Below, piece after piece: positions 8,900 through 17,884 of a stretch of DNA of 64,000 nucleotides. The notes under the pieces were generated by a model. The model was not told the origin of the DNA, searched no databases, and saw only the letters and a program-made list of their open reading frames with translations. The position numbers were made by a program, and so were the translations under genes. The first letter of the stretch is position 1. Each line of letters begins with the position of its first letter. This DNA is from Myxococcaceae bacterium (lineage in GTDB: Bacteria > Myxococcota > Myxococcia > Myxococcales > Myxococcaceae), in contig JAIBBR010000003.1 in assembly GCA_019694575.1 (NCBI GenBank), forward strand, positions 1 to 64,000, read 5' to 3'.

Positions 8900-10045
8900 G
8901 TGCGTGGGCTCTACGGCGACTTTGGCACGATGCCGCTCAGAGACGTCATCGTCTATTTGGGCAACCGGCGGGTGAGCGGCATTCTCAATCTCGAGAACGA
9001 AACCACCCGCAAGCAAATCACCCTGGTTGAGGGCAATGTCGTCAATGCCAGCTCCAATTCACCGCGCGAATACCTGGGCCAATTTCTCATCAACTTGGGC
9101 CACATCACCGAAGACCAATTCAACAAGGCCTACGAGACGCAGCAAGAGACCAAAGTCTTCTTGGGCCGCATCTTGGTGATGATTGGCGCGGTCAAAGAAG
9201 AGACCGTGAACCAAGTGCTCTCGCTCAAGGTGCGTGAAACACTGCTCGAAGCCTTTCGCTGGGAAAAAGGTTCTTTCGCTTTCGAGGCCGACAAATCTGC
9301 TCCCGACTTGCAAGGCTTAGAGCTCAATGTGCCGTTGCTCGACGTGCACAAAGAAGGCGAGTTTCGCGACACCGCGTGGGAAGCCATTCGCGCCGCATTC
9401 CCCAAGGGCAACTGCTTGCTGACGCTCAACCGCGAGAACTTGGCTGAAGAGCCTCGGCCCGGTTCTCTCGATGAACGGCTGTTCAACATGATTGAAGCAG
9501 GGCAGACCATCGACGAGCTGATACTCGCCCTGCATGCCACCGACTTTTTTCTCTATCAGCGGCTCTATGCTCTTTACCGGCTCGACGCAGTGAAGGTGTC
9601 TGACGAGCTAGCGGTCGATCTTTCTCTCGATGATGCCGAAGGCGAAGACATCGCCATCGACATCGATTCAGACACCAGCGACCCGCTGGCCGAGCTGCAA
9701 AACCTGCTCGGCGAGAAGCGGTTCGAAGAAGCGCTCAAAGCGGCGCGGGTGGCTCACGCGCGGGGAGCGTCTGCCGAGACCGCGGCGCTCTGCGAGAAAG
9801 TCGAGCAGGCATATCTCGCCGACCTGCGCGAGGAGCTCATGTCAAAGCGCAAAGTGCCGACACTGAAAGTGGCCCCTGCTGCTCTCAAGGCCATGAACCT
9901 GTCAGCCGCTGAGCGTTATCTGCTCTCGCGCGTCGACGGTAAGCGGCATTTGGCGGGCATCGTCAACGTCTCACCGCTGCGCGAGCTCGAGGCCTTGGCC
10001 GTATTTCGCCGCTTCATTTCTCAGGGTATTTTGCAGCTCGATTGA
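8900..10045 (+). CDS. DUF4388 domain protein
   Basis: 381 residues, GTG start preceded by AAGGGAG. An N-terminal DUF4388 (PATAN-like) domain occupies about residues 1-100: LYGDFGTMPLRDVIVYLGNRRVSGILNLE and then the usual ITLVEGNVVNASSN strand-turn. The centre is acidic (about 235-255), followed by a short TPR-like helical pair and a C-terminal helical domain (LSAAERYLLSRVDGKRHL to the end) that is widespread in delta-proteobacterial signalling proteins. DUF4388 proteins accompany motility and two-component modules in Myxococcota; a scaffold role is likely but not shown. Its 3' end overlaps the convergent transpeptidase gene by 32 bases. Confidence 0.85.
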   Translation: MRGLYGDFGTMPLRDVIVYLGNRRVSGILNLENETTRKQITLVEGNVVNASSNSPREYLGQFLINLGHITEDQFNKAYETQQETKVFLGRILVMIGAVKEETVNQVLSLKVRETLLEAFRWEKGSFAFEADKSAPDLQGLELNVPLLDVHKEGEFRDTAWEAIRAAFPKGNCLLTLNRENLAEEPRPGSLDERLFNMIEAGQTIDELILALHATDFFLYQRLYALYRLDAVKVSDELAVDLSLDDAEGEDIAIDIDSDTSDPLAELQNLLGEKRFEEALKAARVAHARGASAETAALCEKVEQAYLADLREELMSKRKVPTLKVAPAALKAMNLSAAERYLLSRVDGKRHLAGIVNVSPLRELEALAVFRRFISQGILQLD

Positions 10046-11225
10046 GGCTCTCAAGACCAAGCCGCATCGCTTCACGCCCCAGCCAAGTGGCACGAATTCG
10101 CCACTTGGGTTCATTGACCACCACCGCCGCCACGGCCACTTGAGGGGCCTCTTTCGGCGCGAAGCCGATGAACCATGAGTAATCACGAAACGGCTTTTTG
10201 TCAGCGAGCGAACCGGTCTTGCCCACCGCGCCCTGCACCCGGTAACCCCGCTCGCGAAAAATGCGCCGCGCCGTGCCCTTGGTCACGGTGAGCTCCATCA
10301 TGTTGGTCAACGCGCTCGCTTTCTCGGGCGACAGCACGCGGTCAGCGGGGTTTTCCGAGAGCTTCGGCGCCACGTCGCGCTCGAAAAATACCGGTTGCTG
10401 CCACACGCCCCCATTCGCCACCGCTGACGCCATTGCCGCGCCGTGGAGCGGAGACATGTAGACGTCTCCAAACCCCGCGCCCGTCATCGCCAAGTCAAAA
10501 CGCTCTTCAGGAATCGACGCCTTCGACACGCCAATGGGCACCGCCGTATTCCACGCGCGGTTGAAGCGAAAGGCGTTGGCCCACAGCTCGAGCACGGCGG
10601 TGTCGAGGTAACGCGCGGTGAATTTCGCGAACACCACGTTGGCGCTAAAAGCCAACGCATTCGACAAGTCGAAGCACCGCCCATCGCGCTTCGAGTCGGT
10701 GAGCAGCGCTTCTGTCAGGTGCCGCTTGCCACCGTGAAAGCAGGCCGAGGTTTCGGGTTTCACGTCTCCTGAAAGCAGCGCCGCCGCGGTGACGATTTTG
10801 AAGATACTCGCCGCAGGGTACAGCGCCTGCGAGCACAGGCCACGCAAGTCGGGGCGCTGGTGCGAGTACTCGGCCATTGCCAACACTCGGCCCGTCGCCG
10901 GCTCCATCGCCACCACCGCTGCGTATGGCGTTTCATAGTCGACGAGATACTGGGTGAGCTTTTGCTGCAGCTTTGGGTCAACGGTGAGCTTGAGAGAAGC
11001 ATCGCCGCGCTCGACATAGAAACGACCATCGGCTCCGGGGTGGGCCTGGGCCATGAGATCGTCAACCGCCGCAATCGGCTTGGCTTGCGCGAGCGGAGGC
11101 TGGGTCAGCCGGTGGGGAATTTCCCACCCGTCGGTATCTTCGACCTCGACATGGTCGAGCGCTTGCGCACGCGCCGAGCCGGTGAGCAGCACACACACAC
11201 ACGTCGCACGCCAAACCGAAGCCAT
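10014..11225 (-). CDS. Secreted penicillin-binding protein, transpeptidase domain
   Basis: 403 residues. An N-terminal signal peptide (ending near GSARAQA) is followed by about 85 residues of linker and a transpeptidase domain. The three catalytic motifs are present: SxxK as AASIFKIV, SxN as FSANVVFAK, and KTG as VGKTGSLADKK. There is no glycosyltransferase domain, so this is a class B-like or stand-alone D,D-transpeptidase acting on peptidoglycan in the periplasm. The frame is open far upstream, but that part is antisense to the ABC permease; the ATG at 11225 begins a proper signal peptide. Near residue 376 the gene contains a perfect 9-base inverted repeat (10083-10108). Confidence 0.87.
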   Translation of the reverse strand: MASVWRATCVCVLLTGSARAQALDHVEVEDTDGWEIPHRLTQPPLAQAKPIAAVDDLMAQAHPGADGRFYVERGDASLKLTVDPKLQQKLTQYLVDYETPYAAVVAMEPATGRVLAMAEYSHQRPDLRGLCSQALYPAASIFKIVTAAALLSGDVKPETSACFHGGKRHLTEALLTDSKRDGRCFDLSNALAFSANVVFAKFTARYLDTAVLELWANAFRFNRAWNTAVPIGVSKASIPEERFDLAMTGAGFGDVYMSPLHGAAMASAVANGGVWQQPVFFERDVAPKLSENPADRVLSPEKASALTNMMELTVTKGTARRIFRERGYRVQGAVGKTGSLADKKPFRDYSWFIGFAPKEAPQVAVAAVVVNEPKWRIRATWLGREAMRLGLESLNRAAKYPEK

Positions 11226-11306
11226 GAGAAGGTTCTTTCTTAGCTCAAAAAAAGCACCATGGCGCTCGCGGCGCGTTGCCACTACGGTGCGCCCGCTTTG
11301 GAAGTC

Positions 11307-12278
11307 ATGAAAGAAATCGCAGTGATTTGGCGCGGAGAGCTGCTCCACGCCTTGAAGACCGGGCGCTTCTGGGTGCTGCTCGTGCTGTTCATGATGTTCA
11401 CCGGCATGGCCGAAGGCTGCATTGGCCTGCTCACCAAACAGGCCAGCACCAGCGTCAACACACAGATTGATTCGCAGCTCAAAAAAGCGTCGGGCGACGA
11501 AGAGGTCGACCCTGAAACACGCGAGCAGGTCAAAAGCAAAATCAAAGAGCAGACCGAAGAAGGCAAAAAGCAGATTATCAAACAGCTCTTTGCCGAAGGT
11601 GACGACGCGCTCACCGATGCGCTGCTCGCAATGCCTTTCGTACTGCTCGCGGTCTTCAAGTTGGGCCTTCGCTTCTTGCCTTTTTTCGCCGCGCTGATCG
11701 GGTTTGATCAACTCTCGAGCGAAATTGGCAACCGTTCGGTGCGCTATCTGGTGGCACGGGCGCGCAGGTCCTCCCTGCTCCTCGGCAAATACGCGGTGCA
11801 GCTCACGTTGCTCGCGCTGCTCACGCTCGCCTCCACACTGTTCATGGTGGCGCTGTCGCTCGCCTTTTCGACCGATGTGGCGTTGACCGCGCTGCCTCTG
11901 TTGACGCTGAAGTTGTGGTTGTGCGCGTGGGTGCTCTCGGTGGCGTACATGGGGCTCACCACTTTGTGCTCAAGCCTGTTTCGTCAGCCGGCGTTGAGCC
12001 TCTTTCTCAACATCATCTTTCTCTTCGTTATCTGGTGCTTAGACTTCGTGGGCTCGCTCTTCAGGGTGCCCAACGCGGCCGTCACCGACGAGCTGATCGC
12101 CGCGGCACGGCCTGAGTCATTTCTCGCCTACCTGCGTTATTCGTCAGTCTGGCACTACGCCGACGACTTGATGCACCCCCATTGGCAGCGCTTTTTGCCC
12201 GCCGCCTTTGCGCACTTGGGCTTCGCGGTCATTTTCTTGGGCCTGGGTTACCTGGTGCTGCGAAAGAGAGACCTGTGA
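11307..12278 (+). CDS. ABC-2 type transporter permease
   Basis: About 323 residues with six predicted membrane helices. The N-terminal helix (FWVLLVLFMMF) is followed by a long charged extracytoplasmic region of about 90 residues (Lys/Glu-rich, KSKIKEQTEEGKKQIIKQL), then five clustered helices. This is the layout of ABC-2 / NatB-type permeases. The ATG at 11307 was chosen over one at 11259 because it sits right before the MKEIAVIWRGELLHAL amphipathic start seen in the family. Its stop overlaps the ATPase start as GTGA. Divergent from the transpeptidase gene with about 80 bases between. The substrate is unknown. Confidence 0.85.
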   Translation: MKEIAVIWRGELLHALKTGRFWVLLVLFMMFTGMAEGCIGLLTKQASTSVNTQIDSQLKKASGDEEVDPETREQVKSKIKEQTEEGKKQIIKQLFAEGDDALTDALLAMPFVLLAVFKLGLRFLPFFAALIGFDQLSSEIGNRSVRYLVARARRSSLLLGKYAVQLTLLALLTLASTLFMVALSLAFSTDVALTALPLLTLKLWLCAWVLSVAYMGLTTLCSSLFRQPALSLFLNIIFLFVIWCLDFVGSLFRVPNAAVTDELIAAARPESFLAYLRYSSVWHYADDLMHPHWQRFLPAAFAHLGFAVIFLGLGYLVLRKRDL

Positions 12279-13183
12279 GCGTCGCCATCGACATTCGCAA
12301 CGTGAGCAAGCACTTCGGCCATAAGGTTGCGGTGAACAACGTCAGCTTCATGGTGCAAGAGGGCCACTGCTATGGGCTGATTGGCCCCAACGGTGCCGGC
12401 AAAACAACCACGTTCTCGATGATGTGCGGGTTTCTTCACCCCAGCGCGGGTGAAATTCGCATTTTGGGCGCAGACCCTTCGGTGCCCGGGGCGCTCAAAG
12501 GCAAAGTCGGGGTGTTGCCACAAGATGCGGTTTTGCCTCCCAACTGGAAAGTGGGCGAGCTGCTCGCGCATTGGGCCCGGCTGTCTGAGCTGAGCAACCC
12601 CGACGACGCTTCACGACAAGCGTTGGAACGTGTCGGGCTGCCCGAAACGTGGAGCGTAGCCGCCGGAGCGATGTCGCACGGCATGGCCAAGCGCGTGGCA
12701 ATGGCGCAGGCGATTATGGGCGCTCCCCCGGTGATTCTGCTCGACGAGCCCACCGCCGGGTTAGACCCCAAGATTGCAGCGTCAGTGCGCACGTTGATTC
12801 GCGAACTAAAGGGCAAGCACACGGTGGTGGTGTCGAGCCACAACCTGCAAGAGCTTGAAGAGCTGTGTGACGCCACCGCATTGCTCGACAAGGGCAACCT
12901 GGTGACTGCCGCCTCGATGGCCGACATGACCGGCACGCAGGGCGAGTTTCGCGTGCTGCTGGCCAGCGGAGAGGTTCCCCTCGAGGTGTTGCGTACGCTC
13001 AAGGGCTGCAGAGAGGCGCGCCTAGAGTCGCCCACCTTGCTGGTGGTGCACTTCGATTCAACCGTCAGCGCGCCTGAAGACATCATCACCCAGACGGTGG
13101 CGTTGCTCGCGCAGCGGGGTGTGAAGTTGTTGGGTGTGACGCGCGGACAACGGCTTGAAGAGCGCGTGCTGAAGCTGACCTGA
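12275..13183 (+). CDS. ABC transporter ATP-binding protein (DrrA/NatA type)
   Basis: 302 residues, GTG start coupled to the permease. Walker A is GPNGAGKTTT (about residue 38), the Q-loop lies near VLPQDAV, the signature is SHGMAKRVAMAQAI (the variant common in ABC-2 exporters), Walker B is VILLDEPTAGLDP and the H-loop is VVSSHNLQELEEL. The C-terminal 90 residues form the accessory domain seen in exporter ATPases of this group. Together with the upstream permease it makes a complete homodimeric-style exporter. Confidence 0.93.
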   Translation: MSVAIDIRNVSKHFGHKVAVNNVSFMVQEGHCYGLIGPNGAGKTTTFSMMCGFLHPSAGEIRILGADPSVPGALKGKVGVLPQDAVLPPNWKVGELLAHWARLSELSNPDDASRQALERVGLPETWSVAAGAMSHGMAKRVAMAQAIMGAPPVILLDEPTAGLDPKIAASVRTLIRELKGKHTVVVSSHNLQELEELCDATALLDKGNLVTAASMADMTGTQGEFRVLLASGEVPLEVLRTLKGCREARLESPTLLVVHFDSTVSAPEDIITQTVALLAQRGVKLLGVTRGQRLEERVLKLT

Positions 13184-13186
13184 CGC

Positions 13187-13675
13187 TTAGTCAGGAAAGA
13201 ACATCGGCTCACGGGCGCGCACGAAGTCTTGAATGGCCAAGAGCGCTGCGTCATCGATCTGGGTGAACTGCACGCCCAGCCCCGGCATGATGTCGGGCGT
13301 CTTGTCGTTCACCTCGCGCGTCCACCGCACCACGCCGTGCGCTTTAATTTGCTCACCCGAGGGGAGCGAAAAGCTCACGTCTATTTCGGTGCCAATGGGT
13401 AGCTGCGTCACGGTGGCAATGAATACGCCACCGTCAGAGATGTTGGTCGAAAAGCCGTTGAAGAAGTTGTTGTCGCTCGACATCGTGATCGCCGCCTGCA
13501 TCTTCACGCGGGCCCGCTCGCGACGTTGCGCACCGCTCAGTTCGGCCGGGTCGACCGCGGCGGGCATCTCGGTCACCGTCTTGGCTGAATGAAACGACGC
13601 CTCTTTTTGCGGCGCGCCGGTGCCTTGTCCGCGAGGGCTCAACTTCGGAGGAACGGGCTTGTTGGGAGGTGCCAT
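13187..13675 (-). CDS. PilZ domain protein
   Basis: About 162 residues. A Pro/Lys-rich N-terminal 45 residues precede a PilZ domain. The c-di-GMP-binding features are visible: an RRERAR stretch (RxxxR motif) and the (D/N)xSxxG motif as NISDGGVFI, followed by the beta-barrel pattern ending GLGVQFTQIDD. PilZ proteins transmit cyclic di-GMP levels to motility, secretion or polysaccharide machinery. The ATG at 13675 was chosen; a TTG at 13720 would add 15 residues. The stop lies 3 bases from the convergent ABC ATPase stop. Confidence 0.88.
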   Translation of the reverse strand: MAPPNKPVPPKLSPRGQGTGAPQKEASFHSAKTVTEMPAAVDPAELSGAQRRERARVKMQAAITMSSDNNFFNGFSTNISDGGVFIATVTQLPIGTEIDVSFSLPSGEQIKAHGVVRWTREVNDKTPDIMPGLGVQFTQIDDAALLAIQDFVRAREPMFFPD

Positions 13676-13834
13676 AGGTCTTTCGAAGGTGGGGGTTAAG
13701 CCTGCCAGAAACTCACGCAATCGGCCCGTACTTTTGAAACTTTAGACCTCGAGAAGTCACTCCCCGGGTATTGCAGCGGCAGTTTTGCGTCTGCTATCAA
13801 GCCCGCACTTTTTCCAAAGGAGTAGCACAAGCTT

Positions 13835-15820
13835 ATGAAACCCAATGTCATCATTGCCCTTTTAGTGGGCGCCGCGGTCGGCTTCTTTGCCGGCAAAATG
13901 GTCGGCGGCACCTCGGGCAACAGCCCGTCAATCGCTGTGGCTCCCAGTCCTACACCGGGCGCTCCGGCTGCTCCCGGCGCTGCAGAAACGCTCAAGGTCC
14001 CTTTAGACAACGCACAGGTCGCGGGTAAAGCTGACGCGCTGGTCACCATTGTCGAGTTTTCTGACTACCAGTGCCCGTTCTGCAGCAAAGCCAACACCAC
14101 CGTGAAGCAGTTGCAGCAAGACTACGGCGACAAAGTTCGCGTGGCGATGAAGCAGAACCCTTTGAGCTTTCACCCCTTCGCGCGGCCCGCGGCTTTGGCG
14201 GCTTTGGCGGCCGGCGAGCAAGGCAAGTATTGGGAAATGCACCACAAGCTCTTCGAGAACCAGCAAGCGCTCGATGACGCATCGCTCGAGAAGTACGCGG
14301 GAGAAGTGGGCCTCAACGTGGCCAAGTGGAAAGAAGACCTGAAGCAGCAAAAGTTCGCCGACACCATCAGCGCCGACCAGGCGTTGGCGGGCAAGCTGGG
14401 CGCCACCGGCACCCCGGCGTTCTTCATCAACGGCATCAAAATCACCGGCGCGCAGCCGATTGGCAACTTCAAGCAACTCATCGACGCTGAGCTGAAGAAG
14501 GCGCAAGACCTGGTGAAGACCGGCGTCGCGGCTGATCAGGTGTACGCGAAGATCATGGCCGGCGCGAAAGAGCGCCCCACCCCGCCCGCCGCGGCTCCGT
14601 CACCGGCGGCGCCTGCAGCTCCCGCGGCACCTCCCCCGCCGTCAGTGCGCAAGATCAACGTGCCTGAAGACGCTCCGGCCAAGGGGCCCAAGTACGCCAA
14701 GGTCACCATCGTCGAGTGGTCTGACTTTCAGTGCCCGTTCTGCAGCCGCGTCGGCCCCACCTTGAAGCAAATCGAAGACACGTACAGCAAAGACGTGAAG
14801 GTCGTCTTCCGCCACCAGCCGCTGCCTTTCCACGACAAAGCCAAGCTCGCCGCCGAAGCGTCGATGGCAGCGCACGAGCAAGGCAAGTTCTGGCAGATGC
14901 ACGACAAGCTGTTCGGCAACCAGCAAGCGTTAGACCGTCCGGCGCTCGAGAAGTACGCGAGCGAAATTGGTCTCGACATGGGCAAGTTCAAGAGCGCCCT
15001 CGACAGCGGCAAGTTTCGCGCGAAGGTCGAAGCTGACTCGGCTGAAGGCTCGCAAATGGGCGCCAACGGCACCCCGACGTTCTTCATCAACGGCCGCGAG
15101 TTTGTCGGTGCGCAGCCCTTCGAAGCGTTCAAGAGCGTCATCGATGGCGAGCTCAAGCGCGCCAACGACATGTTGGCCAAGGGCGTGAAGCCCGAGCAGC
15201 TGTACACCAAGCTCATTGAAGACGCGATCGCCAATGCTCCCGCGGCGCCAGCAGCGGCTGCGCCTGGCGCGGCTCCGGCCCCGGTGGTGGTCGACAACAT
15301 CAACCTGAATGGCGCTCCCATCAAAGGGCCGAAAAATGCGCCGGTGACCATCGTCGCTTTCTCTGACTTTCAATGCCCGTTCTGCAGTCGCGTGGTACCC
15401 ACCTTGAAAGACATCGAGAAACAATACGAAGGTAAAGTGCGCGTTGCCTTCAAGCACCAACCGCTGCCTTTCCACGACAAGGCCAAGCTCGCGGCCGCGG
15501 CGTCGATGGCGGCGAACGAGCAAGGCAAGTTCTGGGAAATGCACGACAAACTCTTCGCCAATCAGCAGGCGTTGGACCGCCCCTCGCTCGAAAAGTACGC
15601 GAGCGAAATCGGCCTCGACATGGGCAAGTTCAAGAGCGCGCTCGACAGCAACAAGTTTGAAGCGCAAATCACCAAAGACAGCAACGAAGGCACGCAAATT
15701 GGCGCCAACGGCACGCCGACGTTCTTCATCAACGGCCGCCAGCTGGTGGGCGCGCAGCCGATTGACGCCTTCAAGGCGATCATCGACGACGAGCTGAAGA
15801 AGAAGAAGGGTAAGAACTAA
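13835..15820 (+). CDS. Triple-domain DsbA-like thioredoxin protein
   Basis: 661 residues: an N-terminal membrane anchor (about 5-22, IIALLVGAAVGFFAGKMVGG), an Ala/Pro linker, then three tandem DsbA-like (Thioredoxin_4) domains separated by Ala/Pro-rich linkers near 245-270 and 465-485. Each domain has its own CPFC redox pair (C80/C83, C300/C303, C514/C517) in the context SDxQCPFC, and its own cis-proline loop (GTPAFFINGIK, GTPTFFINGRE, GTPTFFINGRQ). Domains two and three are closer to each other than to the first. Likely an exported disulfide oxidoreductase on the periplasmic side of the inner membrane. Family members normally carry a single domain. Start preceded by AAAGGAG; a terminator follows the stop. 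Confidence 0.9.
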   Translation: MKPNVIIALLVGAAVGFFAGKMVGGTSGNSPSIAVAPSPTPGAPAAPGAAETLKVPLDNAQVAGKADALVTIVEFSDYQCPFCSKANTTVKQLQQDYGDKVRVAMKQNPLSFHPFARPAALAALAAGEQGKYWEMHHKLFENQQALDDASLEKYAGEVGLNVAKWKEDLKQQKFADTISADQALAGKLGATGTPAFFINGIKITGAQPIGNFKQLIDAELKKAQDLVKTGVAADQVYAKIMAGAKERPTPPAAAPSPAAPAAPAAPPPPSVRKINVPEDAPAKGPKYAKVTIVEWSDFQCPFCSRVGPTLKQIEDTYSKDVKVVFRHQPLPFHDKAKLAAEASMAAHEQGKFWQMHDKLFGNQQALDRPALEKYASEIGLDMGKFKSALDSGKFRAKVEADSAEGSQMGANGTPTFFINGREFVGAQPFEAFKSVIDGELKRANDMLAKGVKPEQLYTKLIEDAIANAPAAPAAAAPGAAPAPVVVDNINLNGAPIKGPKNAPVTIVAFSDFQCPFCSRVVPTLKDIEKQYEGKVRVAFKHQPLPFHDKAKLAAAASMAANEQGKFWEMHDKLFANQQALDRPSLEKYASEIGLDMGKFKSALDSNKFEAQITKDSNEGTQIGANGTPTFFINGRQLVGAQPIDAFKAIIDDELKKKKGKN

Positions 15821-15848
15821 GCCTTACCGCTTCGTTCGGTTTCGAAAG

Positions 15849-15881
15849 AGCCGCTGGCGCGAAATTCGCCGGCGGCTTTTT
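15849..15881 (+). terminator. Rho-independent terminator after the triple DsbA gene
   Basis: An 11-base stem with one T-G wobble (AGCCGCTGGCG paired with CGCCGGCGGCT), a 7-base loop CGAAATT and a run of five T. It begins 29 bases after the stop codon on the plus strand, between convergent genes. The minus-strand sequence lacks a proper T run, so it should mainly stop plus-strand transcripts. Confidence 0.8.
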
Positions 15882-15906
15882 CATGCCCCTATAGCGCGCC
15901 TGCGCC

Positions 15907-17481
15907 TCACTTCGTATCGGGCAACACCGGCTGCAAAATGTAGGGAGCCAGCTCGACGGAGCCGTTCGCCGGTATGGTGAGCGTCGTCTTGAGCGGCACA
16001 TAGCCTTCTTTTTCGAGCAGCAACTCGTAGGTGTTGGCTTTCACGGGCGGCAACAGGCAGGGGGTGCTGAGCTCTTTGTAACGGTAGCCGCCCAACGTCA
16101 CCGAGGCCCCCGAGGGAATCGACACCAAGCGCACCTGCGGGCGCGGGCGGTTGGTCCACAACAAGAAGCTGCTCGTACCACCTACCAGTAAAGCGCCCAG
16201 CACAAGCAGGCTCCAGGCCAGGGTCTGCCGTTTGCGCATTGCGTCGGCCGAAAATTCTTGGGTCACGCGGCGCTGTATCGGCTGGCGGCCTGCCGGGTTG
16301 TGGGCGCGATTCACCTTGCGGGTCGGCTCTTTGTCTAAATCGCGGGGGGCAAGCTCAGTGGCATCGCTCGCCGCTTCAGCGGGGTCAAACACCGGCGGCG
16401 CGGGCTTCGACACCGCGGTGTCAACCAACATCGGGTCTGGCTTGGGCTTGAGCAAAGGTACCGAGGCCTTGCGCAGGAGAGGCGGCGGCTCGTCTTCACT
16501 GCCGCTCTTCACCGCTTCGGCATCTTCGAACATCACCTGGCCCTCGAGCGCCTCGCGCCGCAACCTGTCGGCATAAAGATCTTGCATGTAGGCCGCAAGG
16601 TGCACCGACGACGACGCCATGCGGTTTTTGAGCAAGTACTCTTCGAGCGCGAGCTGCAGTTGCGACGCGTCTTGGTAGCGATGCTCGGGCGAGAAAGTGA
16701 GCGCCTTGAGCACCACCGCGTCGAGCTCTTTCGGCACACGGGGGTTGGCTTCTGACGGCGGCGGCACCAGACAATCGGTCACCGCGTTGAGCGTTTGCAC
16801 GTCGCTGCTGCGCTTGAAGAGCCGGCCGCCAGTGAGCAGCTCATACAGAATCACGCCCAGCGCGAAAACGTCGGTGCGGCGGTCGGGGGTCTGCCCCATC
16901 GCCTGCTCGGGAGACATGTACGAGTACTTGCCTTTGAGCACCCCAGAGCGCGTGGCGTGGCTTTGGTCAACCGCCTTGGCAATGCCGAAGTCGACCACCT
17001 TCACGCCGCCTTCGAACGTGACGAGAATGTTTTGGGGAGACACGTCGCGGTGCACGATGTCGAGTGGGCGCCCACCGTCAGTCTTTTTGTGCGCGTAGTC
17101 CAACCCCGCGGCCGCGTCGCTGATGACGCGACACACCAAAGGAAGGGGAATGGGCTTGCCCTGCGCGTCGGCGTACTTCGACATTTTGCGCAGGTCTTCG
17201 CCGTGAATGTATTCCATGGCGATGAAGTAGGTGTTCGCCTCAGACCCCAAGTTGAAGATCTGCACGATGTTGGGGTGGTTGAGCCGCGCGGCGATACGCG
17301 CCTCGTCCAAAAACATTTTTACGAATTCTTCGTTTTCGGCCAGGTGCGGCAAAATACGCTTCAGCACCACCAGCTTCTCGAAGCGCTCTACCCCGCTCTG
17401 CATCGCGAGAAAGATTTCGGCCATGCCTCCGGCGGCCAAGCGTTTGATCAGCCGGTATTCGCCGAAGGTATCGAGAGCCAC
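15907..17481 (-). CDS. Membrane Ser/Thr protein kinase with PEGA domain
   Basis: 524 residues. Kinase domain at about 8-275: glycine loop LAAGGMAEIFLA, catalytic Lys in LVVLKRI, catalytic loop IVHRDVSPQNIL, DFG as VDFGIAK, APE-like SYMSPEQ. The catalytic-loop Lys of HRDLKPEN is replaced by Ser, a variant I associate with myxobacterial kinases. A cytoplasmic linker rich in Pro/Asp leads to a single membrane helix (about 422-444) and an extracytoplasmic PEGA domain (about 450-510, SIPSGASVTLGGYRYKELSTPC). The topology implies a sensor or anchoring domain outside the membrane. The gene stands alone on the minus strand. Confidence 0.92.
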   Translation of the reverse strand: MALDTFGEYRLIKRLAAGGMAEIFLAMQSGVERFEKLVVLKRILPHLAENEEFVKMFLDEARIAARLNHPNIVQIFNLGSEANTYFIAMEYIHGEDLRKMSKYADAQGKPIPLPLVCRVISDAAAGLDYAHKKTDGGRPLDIVHRDVSPQNILVTFEGGVKVVDFGIAKAVDQSHATRSGVLKGKYSYMSPEQAMGQTPDRRTDVFALGVILYELLTGGRLFKRSSDVQTLNAVTDCLVPPPSEANPRVPKELDAVVLKALTFSPEHRYQDASQLQLALEEYLLKNRMASSSVHLAAYMQDLYADRLRREALEGQVMFEDAEAVKSGSEDEPPPLLRKASVPLLKPKPDPMLVDTAVSKPAPPVFDPAEAASDATELAPRDLDKEPTRKVNRAHNPAGRQPIQRRVTQEFSADAMRKRQTLAWSLLVLGALLVGGTSSFLLWTNRPRPQVRLVSIPSGASVTLGGYRYKELSTPCLLPPVKANTYELLLEKEGYVPLKTTLTIPANGSVELAPYILQPVLPDTK

Positions 17482-17550
17482 GTTCGTTAAGGGAGCGCCG
17501 CGGGCAAGAAAACGCGGTCTAAGGACAGATGGTACGGCTTTGCGCCACGC

Positions 17551-17883
17551 TTAGCCATGGCCGTGGCTGCGCAGTTTTCGGGTCTCACGTATCAACTGCT
17601 CGAGATCATCAAGTTTTTCTTTCAGGGTGTTCATCAGCGCGGGTCGCCGGTCAACCTTGTCGAAGAGGTTCAAAATTTCATCGACGCGCTGCTCAATTTC
17701 TTCAGCGCGCTCGTGCGAAATGCGTCGCAACAGCAAGTCAGCGCCCGCTTCAATCAGCACCCGCGCCACCGCGTCACGCGACTGCAGCGGCTCGTGAATA
17801 CGCTTGCCCTCACCTTTAATCACCGTGAGTTTGGGTTTGCCGGCCAGCGGTAACTCGAGCTGCCGCTCGTCGCGTTTTTTCAT
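17551..17883 (-). CDS. Hypothetical charged helical protein
   Basis: Not recognised. 110 residues from the ATG at 17883: a basic start (MKKRDERQLELPLAGKPKL), then a long, highly charged helical region with heptad-like spacing (SHERAEEIEQRVDEILNLFDKV and LKEKLDDLEQLIRETRKL) that suggests a coiled coil. A longer reading frame reaches 17958, but the extra 25 residues lack a start with a ribosome site and cross an inverted repeat. No signal peptide or cysteine. Possibly a small DNA- or protein-binding accessory factor; function unknown. Confidence 0.6.
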   Translation of the reverse strand: MKKRDERQLELPLAGKPKLTVIKGEGKRIHEPLQSRDAVARVLIEAGADLLLRRISHERAEEIEQRVDEILNLFDKVDRRPALMNTLKEKLDDLEQLIRETRKLRSHGHG

Positions 17884-17884
17884 G

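Noticed and set aside
11226-11711. N-terminal extension of the transpeptidase frame
   Set aside because: Antisense to the ABC permease; the ATG at 11225 begins a proper signal peptide.
11307-13183. ABC permease and ATPase as the missing CcmAB
   Set aside because: Motifs and the long extracytoplasmic loop are of the NatA/NatB-ABC-2 type, and the locus is separated from ccm by unrelated genes.
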